A stretch of DNA of 64,000 bases from Balaenoptera acutorostrata (taxonomy: Eukaryota > Chordata > Mammalia > Artiodactyla > Balaenopteridae), in the NCBI RefSeq assembly GCF_949987535.1, contig NC_080066.1, positions 88,927,600 to 88,991,599 of the forward strand, read 5' to 3'. Within the stretch, counting starts at the first letter, position 1. The number at the start of each line of letters is the position of its first letter. Shown piece after piece: positions 57,250-64,000 of the stretch. The notes under the pieces were generated by a model. It was not told where the DNA came from. It saw only the letters and a list, made by a program, of their open reading frames with translations, and made no database searches. The position numbers and the translations under genes are program-made.

Positions 57250-57490
57250 TTGAAGCAGGCCCTGGGTATTTACCGTGTGTGGAGACCGCACTGAGCACTG
57301 CCTGGGGCTCAGTGCACTTAAGGCTCAGCATTGGGAAGCAGGCACCGTTTTCATTGCCCACATTTTACGAATGAGAGAACAAGCTTAGAAGGATGAAGTA
57401 AACTGCCTAAGGTAACACAGCAAGAAAAGGGCAAAGGCAGGACTTAAAACCCGAGGCAATCTGCCTCCAGAGCCTGTCCCTGTTAACGGT
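57250..57490 (+). mobile_element. MIR SINE
   Basis: 'attttacgaatgagagaacaagctt' and 'gcctaaggtaacacagcaag' then 'gacttaaaacccgaggcaatctgcctccagagcc' follow the MIR order. Confidence 0.8.
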
Positions 57491-57613
57491 TAAGGATGAT
57501 GCATCTTAACCATTACTTTTTGCAGGTTTACCGTGACCCGATTTAATTTTAGGGGACAGAGCCATTCAGGCATCCTGTTCCATTGACCTCCTACCAGACT
57601 CAGTTCCTTAGTT

Positions 57614-57617
57614 GAGT

Positions 57618-57661
<44 letters not shown>
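57614..57661. repeat. (GT)n microsatellite
   Basis: About 24 GT units with one GAGT interruption. Confidence 0.95.
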
Positions 57662-57662
<1 letters not shown>

Positions 57663-59350
57663 CATTGGGTGGTGGGAGCATGGGAGCTGGGGGTTAAAAC
57701 GTAGAGACCGCTTTCCCCACAGTGTTACCCAGAGAAATAACCTCCCACTCTTTGCAATCCAAGCAGAAGCTGGTCTGAGTCTTGTGTCTGGGTTTGGGTC
57801 CTTTTCCAAGACCAGAGGATGTTTCTAAATTAGACTCTAACTTACTGGCCAGCAAATAGCACAAAACAAAACAACTTTTTTGATGATTTAAGTGTAAGTC
57901 AGTCAGAGGCAGAGAGATTAACTTTTCCCTCAAATACACAGGGGTTAAAAAAAATTATAGCCTCCAGAGAGGCTGGCTCCTTGAGGACTGAGTTTTTGCC
58001 AAGTCAGCACTGAATGTGCTGAAGAGTTTGTGACTCTCTGAAAACCCCAAGCGCCACTGGCTTCCTTGCCTTAGCTACTTGCTGAACCCAGGAGAAGTTC
58101 ATCTTCCTAAATCCTCACTGTCTGTCAGAACTGAGAGCCCATTTCTGTGCAAGTGATTCATTGTTATAATTTGTGCCACCTCTTCACAGACTCAGGGACT
58201 TTTCATTTTTTACATCGATTCCTGTGTAGTATTTCAACAAGTCTCTTTTTCTCCCCTGCCTCCCTCTTGCGCCTCCACCGTCTCTCTGCCAACAGATTCA
58301 AAACAGGAGTTCGCGACAGGGCTTTCTTTGAGTCTAACCCCGAATCTCACTTTGCCTTTGGCCGTATATTTCTGACAGGTGCAGAGCAGGCAAGAGAAAT
58401 GACAGCATCGTGCAGAATGCAAGCAAACATAGTACTGTGCATCATCATATTTTCTGCTGGTGTCCCTTTGGGTTACCATGAAATCACCTATTGGGACAGT
58501 TTTTGTTCTTTTACTGAAACAAAGGAGTCACTGTGGACATCATTCATCCCCCAACTCCACGTTGAAGAACACAAAAATTAGAAAAGGAATAGAATGATTT
58601 TGACTCTCTATGTTCCTTCCATTCCAAGGTTTGGGGTAACAATGTATCCCCCACTGTAGGGTGGCTACAGAAGTGACAGGGCAGGAAGTCCATTGAGGTG
58701 TCCCTGAATATTAGCCACAGAGGGTAGCGGGACCGCTTTTAGAAGGAGCACACCAGCTGATCGCTGTGAACACAGCACAAAGTGGACCAGCTTGCCTCAA
58801 TTTACTCAATTGCAGGCAATTCTAGTTCCAAGGTGGGTGAGATGAACAACCTAGAGCCAGGAAAATAAACCTCTTCTCTTTGCATCTTAAAACCAATGAA
58901 TACGGTTTCCAAACCTGAGCCACTGGCACTTGCCAATTCCTTTGCGTTTGGCGTGGGCTTTAATGGGCACCAGAGTGTAGTTGTCTCTCACAAGCTTTTT
59001 GCAGAGTATCCAGACGATGCCTCAGGAGAACTCCACTTGTAAAACCTACGGCGTCCCCACCTGCAACATTCCAGAGAGCTTGTCCACTCAGACGCTTTTT
59101 GTTCAGTGGCTCCTGGAAGACTCTTAGATCTGAGTGTGGAACAAATTCCAGGGACCATGCACATCAACTTGTCAAATGTTCTGCTGGGTTGGTGGCATAC
59201 TCTGGCATAGAACCGTGCCCATTTAATGGCCTGCGTGCAGTTCATGAACTGCAGATTCTGAAGTGCAGGCTGCTCTGACACTGAGCAGCCCGCAGGGAAG
59301 CCATGGTAAACTTGAACAGCAGATGGAAAACTCCACCGAACCTTTTATTG
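57662..59350. other. Intergenic, no gene seen
   Basis: A 144-codon open frame at 58147-58581 has no recognisable motif. I see no repeats I can name. Confidence 0.5.
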
Positions 59351-59358
59351 GCCATATG

Positions 59359-59900
59359 TCACTTCTGAGTGTTGGCCAACAAGCTAAATTTGCAGCTAAT
59401 ATATAGTGATTTAAACAGCAGAAAGAGCAGCTGCACTTTGATTTCTGATGCCTTTCCTCCAGGCTTCCCCAGCTCACTGGAGTTTCTTGAGCTTCTTTCC
59501 TTAACCCTGCGCGATCGCTCTGAATCTTCACCAGGTGGCACCGTCTTCGGAGCTATGCTGTTGGCTGCATCCAGCTTAGCTGGTGTATCCCTCTGCTCTT
59601 TCTTCCTTGCGGGCAGTTTTCTAACTTTTTTGTGATGATGCTTATTTTTTAAATTTCATCAGAAAATGCTACAAAGCACAAGACTCAAGTATTTTTATAC
59701 TTCTGCCTGCTTGGCTGTTTCTCTTCTTTTCTCAAGTCCCCCTGATTACAGGGCCCATTGCGTTCTCTTTCGGAGCGCCTAGGCTGGTCATCCGCTGAGG
59801 CTGCAGGGCTAGTCCTTGGAGTAGACTGTGGGAGGGCAGCTCGTTCTGATTTATGAGGACATGACCTGGGATGGAGCTTCTCTGGAAACATTCCGCTCTC
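59359..59900 (-). other. Unassigned coding-like tract, possible decayed pseudogene
   Basis: Two successive - strand open stretches have charged, Ser/Arg/Lys-rich, protein-like composition: 59891-59685 (KSERAALPQSTPRTSPAASA and onward) and about 59650-59359 (RKLPARKKEQRDTPAKLDAA and onward to GKPGGKASEIK). They are in different frames, separated by a stop. The GC content is higher than in the surroundings. I cannot name a parent gene, so this may be chance. Confidence 0.25.
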
Positions 59901-60609
59901 TTACTGTCAGAATCATCTAGAAGGAAATGATTGCTAGCAGGAATAAGGAGAACAGGCCATCTCTTGGCTCTTTAGTCTCTCTGGCTCTTCTACCCCATGC
60001 AGTGGAAGTGCCAAGTCTCTACTCCCAGCCGTGGGCATGCTAAGCTGGCTTAGTGCTTGAAGCCTCACGGAAGGAGGCTCCTTGTTATAAGCTGAGGGTT
60101 ATACAGTTGTTTCTGGGGTCGGGGTGCTGGAAACTGACAGGAAAGGAGTGGGAGAACAAAACCAATTTAAACTTGCATGACTGCCACCCACTAACCCAAT
60201 AACTCCATTTAGGAATATAAGATCGCCGAAGCTGTATGACCATAAAATGGCTCTATAGTTGTCACTCTAATGAACTGCAACTCAGGTCTCTATATGAATT
60301 CCTGCAAAACTCAGCCACCTCCCTAATGTTATTCAAAAGACTTTGAATAGCACTGTGAATAAAAATTATAACTGACTACATCAAACTCAATGATTTCTAT
60401 AACATCTGGAGCAAGGCACATTAAATGGGGAGTAAAATGCACATTCATCATGGGTGTTTGGATTTGTTTTCTATTTTTACAGAGAGAGGAAGTAAGGAAT
60501 ATCTTTCCTATAGGGATTTTTAGTTATCTGTTCCTGTGCTAAACTGGACACCTCACAGAAGAATTATAGCCTTGATTTCTGTGTTTATAGGTTGCTACTC
60601 TTTTTAGGT

Positions 60610-60990
60610 CTGATTAAGACTTTGTCCTGCAGGAACTTCACTTTGGGGAATTTATTCTACAGAAAGAACTGCTGTGTGAAACAACATATGTACATGGTTA
60701 ACCATCCTAGCATTATTTATGGAAGTGGGAGATTGGAAACAACCCAAATGTTCATCAATGGTGAAGAGATTAAATTATAATATATCCACACACTGGAATG
60801 CAGCTGTATAAAAGAACGAAGATACTCTGTATATACAGAGATGGAAAGAACTCCAGGACGCTTGTTAGGAAAAGTCAGATACAGAATACAGTGTACAAAA
60901 TGAACTGCATTTTAATCCATATAATATTTGTATATGCATAAAGAAAGTTTAGAAGAATACATAAGAAAGTAGGCTACTGGGAGAGCAAGA
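60610..60990 (+). mobile_element. Old L1 3' end, + strand
   Basis: 'ttggaaacaacccaaatgttcatcaatgg', 'atccacacactggaatgcagc', 'agatggaaagaactccagg' is the order seen in L1M 3' ends. Confidence 0.65.
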
Positions 60991-61022
60991 ACAGAGCTCA
61001 TAGGAGGGAATAAACCACTCAT

Positions 61023-61599
61023 TTATTTATTTATTTTAATTGAATATATTTGACATATAACATTGTGTAACTAAAGTGTACAAAATGTTGCTATGATACA
61101 TTAATATATTGTAATACGGTTGCCACTGTATCGATATTTATCACAATACATAATTATAGGACACTATTGTTGTCTATATTCATTCTATAGTACATTAGAT
61201 AACTATGGCTTATCTACTACTCCTTTCAAGTTTGTATCCTTAAGCAACATCAATTTTATCCCCCCACTCTCCAGTAACCACCACTTTACTCTCTATTTTT
61301 CATGAGTTTGACTATTAGATTCTGCATCTAAGTGATACCATACGGTACTTGTCTTTCTCTAACTCACCTCACTTAGCATAATGTGCTCAGGGTCGAAATG
61401 GCAGGATATCCTCCTCTCTCATGGCTTAATAATATTCCATTTTATATATATCTCACATCTTTTTTATCCATCCATCCATTGATAAGCATTTAGGTTGTTT
61501 CCATATCTTGGCTACCGTGAAAAATGTTGCAATAAACATGAAAGTGCATATATCCCTTTGAAATCCTGTTTTCATTTCTTCTGGGTATATAACCAGTAG
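61023..61599 (-). mobile_element. LINE-1 3' end, - strand, older
   Basis: Inverted L1 3' UTR text ('atatatttgacatataacattgtg', 'tggcttaataatattccat', 'ttctgggtatataacc'). A near-duplication CCACTCA(T/C)TT flanks it at 61014-61022 and 61600-61609. Confidence 0.75.
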
Positions 61600-61864
61600 C
61601 CACTCACTTCTTAATCTCTTGGAATCTGGCTTCTGTATCCACTGTTCTGAAGGAAATTTTCCTTACTGACTCCCCTATAATGTCCTAAATGCCAAACTCT
61701 CGACCTCCTTAATGTCACTGCCCACTGTTGACCATACACTCTTCCAGAATGAAGTAACTCCAGGTAGTTGAATCAGAGATTCTGCCACTCCTTAGCTTTG
61801 TGTGCATGGGAATGCCACTTAACCTTTATGAACCTCAGCAGATACAGAGAGGAAAGAAGGAGGG

Positions 61865-62075
61865 AGCTAGTATTTCTGAGTGCTGGCTATCTTTTAAAAG
61901 AAGTATCTATCTTTAATCATTACAATTGCATTATGAGGTAGGCACTATTATAATATTATCTCCATTTCACAGATAAGGAAATTGAGGCTCAGAGAGCTTA
62001 ATTGACTTGCCTCAAGCCATATAACTCCTAGGTGATGGAGTCAAGATTTGAACCTCAGATGACTAGCCTCTAATA
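61865..62075 (+). mobile_element. MIR SINE
   Basis: 'attatgaggtaggcactatta', 'tccatttcacagataaggaaattgaggctcagagagc', 'gatttgaacctcag'. Confidence 0.85.
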
Positions 62076-62109
62076 CAAGCTTATGAGGGCACTTTGTGAA
62101 GGCAGGTAC

Positions 62110-62660
62110 AGCAGTGCTTTCCTTCACCACTGTCTTCTCTTCTCTCTGACTCTCCTCTGGACTATTTCTTTCACTCTAGCTGCTGCTCATTTCCTGATTC
62201 CTTTGCTGGCTCTTCTTTCTTCTTCTCCTCAAACAAGATTGTCTCCAAGGTCCTGCCCTCATCTTCCTCTCTCTAGCTAATCCCACTTCCCAGAAGAGTT
62301 TTGACTCTCACCCTATGGGTTCACCTTCCAGACATTTATTTCCACTTGCTTGACGGACGTCTGCACCTGGACATCTTGCTGGACCCCAAGGGCCAGTATT
62401 TCCCAAACCATATATATCATCTTTCTGTTCACAATCTGATTCTTCTCCTTCTCATCCTTTTCTGAGAATACTATCCCCAACCCCGTCATTCCTTAAGCTC
62501 AAAACCTTAGAGAAGTCTTTGATTCTTTTTTTTCCCCCTGGCTTCCAGTTTCTAATAAAGAAAAAATTCTGCTGTTTTGACTTCGACTGCCTTCATATAA
62601 CTCAGTCCTGCATTAAATCTTGCCTGGGGGGTGCTCTTTTACCTGACCATCCCACTTCCA
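62110..62660 (+). mobile_element. L2-like tract
   Basis: CT-rich text with L2-like wording around 62490-62650. The assignment is weak. Confidence 0.3.
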
Positions 62661-62967
62661 GTTTTGTTCCTCTCCTAACTAGCTAACTATCTGACAGATG
62701 ATCTTCATATAGTATGACACCAAAAAGACCTATGTGAGGAAAACTTTCAAATGCTAATGAGAGACACACACACATAAAAAGACTTCATAGAGAAGGAAAT
62801 AGCTGTCCCTGGGAGAAGGAGGATCAACAACCCATGGGCACCTCAAAACCATATTCACAAGAGTCTGGATTTGGAAAGAAAAGGACAATGTAAAATTTTA
62901 CCTTCCTTTCTCAACCTAGTAGTGCAGAGATCTTGGAAAGCTGACCCTGAAACATAGGTGTAGAGAG

Positions 62968-63388
62968 ACCTTCAAGATGGAGGAGGAGTAAGATGCGGAG
63001 ATCACCTTCCTCCCCACAAATACATCAGAAATACATCTACATGTGGAACAACTCCTACAGAACACCTACTGAACGCTGGCAGAAGACCTCAGACTTCCCA
63101 AAAGATACATATTTTTTTTTCCTTTTTCTCTTTTTGTGAGTGTGTATGTGTATGCTTCTTTGTGTGATTTTGTCTGTATAGCTTTGCTTTTACCATTTGT
63201 CCTAGGGTTCTGTCTGTCCTTATTTTTTGTTTGTTTTTTGTTTTAGTATAGTTTTTAGTGCTTGTTATCATTGGTGGATTTATTTTTTGGTTTGGTTGCT
63301 CTCTTCTTTCTTTCTTTTTTTAATTACTTTTTAATTTTTTAATTTTTAATAATCTTTTTTTATTTTAATAACTTTCTTTTCTTTTCTT

Positions 63389-63437
<49 letters not shown>

Positions 63438-64000
63438 TTCTTTCTCCCTTTTCTTCTGAGCCATGTGGCTGACAGGGTCTTGGTGCTCTGGCTGGGTGTC
63501 AGGCCTGTGCCTCTGAGGTGGGAGAGCTGAGTTCAGGACACTGGTCCACAAGAGACCTCCCAGCTCCATGTAATATCAAATGGTGAAAACCTCCCAGAGA
63601 GCTCCATCTCAATACTAAGACCCAGCTCCACTCAACAACCAGCAAGCTACAGTGCTGGACACCCTATGCCAAACAACTAGCAAGACAGGAACACAACCCC
63701 ACCCATCAGCAGAGAGGCTGCCTAAAATCATAATAAGGTCACAGACACCCCAAAACATACCACTGGGCGTGGTCCTGCCCACCAGAAAGACAAGGTCCAG
63801 CCTCATCCACGAGAACACAGGCACCAGTCCCCTCCACCAGGAAGCCTACACAACCCACTGAATCAACCTTACCCACTGGGGGCAGACACCAAAAACAATG
63901 GGAACTATGCACCTGCAGCCTGCGAAAATGAGACCCCAAACACAGTAAGTTAAGCAAAATGAGAAGACAGAGAAACACATAGCAGATGAAGGAGCAAGGT
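62968..64000 (+). mobile_element. LINE-1 5' UTR, element continues beyond the window
   Basis: The start region 'cttcaagatggaggaggagtaag' and 'caccttcctccccacaaatacatcag', then a T-rich block, a (CT)n run (63390-63430) and a closing purine-rich part, match the 5' UTR of cetartiodactyl L1. ORF1 would begin just past 64000. The open frames in this stretch belong to the UTR. The element is not 5' truncated in the usual way, so it may be near full length. Confidence 0.75.

Noticed and set aside
63360..63569. A 69-codon frame rich in RE/KE
   Set aside because: Translation of the CT tract in the LINE-1 5' UTR.

Overview
This window is mammalian nuclear DNA, most likely from a cetacean (whale or dolphin). 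Six copies of a tRNA-derived SINE dominate the recognisable repeats. Each opens with GGGCTTCCCTGGTGGCGCAG, carries Pol III A/B boxes and ends in an AAATA-type tail, as in the CHR SINE family of whales, hippos and ruminants. LINE-1 3' ends and one LINE-1 5' UTR of the cetartiodactyl type support this. Species cannot be read from the sequence alone.

Only two protein genes are supported, and both lie in the first 30.3 kb. MYEF2 runs on the + strand from before position 1 to its stop at 11130. The window holds its last six coding exons, encoding the Gly/Met-rich linker and the third RRM. SLC24A5 (NCKX5, the pigmentation-linked K+-dependent Na+/Ca2+ exchanger) lies on the - strand between 30251 and 11695. 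All nine coding exons were found. Every intron has GT-AG ends, the phases join, and the frame gives 501 residues without a stop. The genes are tail-to-tail, with 564 bp between stop codons. The human MYEF2/SLC24A5 locus has the same arrangement.

MYEF2 has a long intron (2920-10966) carrying three CHR SINEs and a LINE-1 3' end. SLC24A5 has a 9.7 kb intron 2 with LTR, L2, MIR and L1 remnants. Its start lies in a GC-rich block with a TCACATGA motif 64 bp upstream of the ATG.

From about 30.5 kb to 64 kb I see no supportable gene. In human the equivalent side of SLC24A5 is a long gene-poor interval towards SEMA6D, which fits. The region holds MIR, L2, L1, hAT-type and MaLR remnants, several nested insertions with target-site duplications, microsatellites, a degenerate telomere-like tract, and the 5' UTR of a LINE-1 that runs off the right edge.

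No new multi-gene system is visible. The points most worth a second look are a 64 bp zero-spacer palindrome in SLC24A5 intron 6, the gene overlap at the convergent 3' ends, the 27 nt homopolymer at the last SLC24A5 acceptor, an inverted SINE pair in the MYEF2 intron, a SINE with apparent 3' transduction, the interstitial telomere-like tract, and two coding-like stretches of unknown origin. Repeat boundaries without a stated duplication are estimates by eye.
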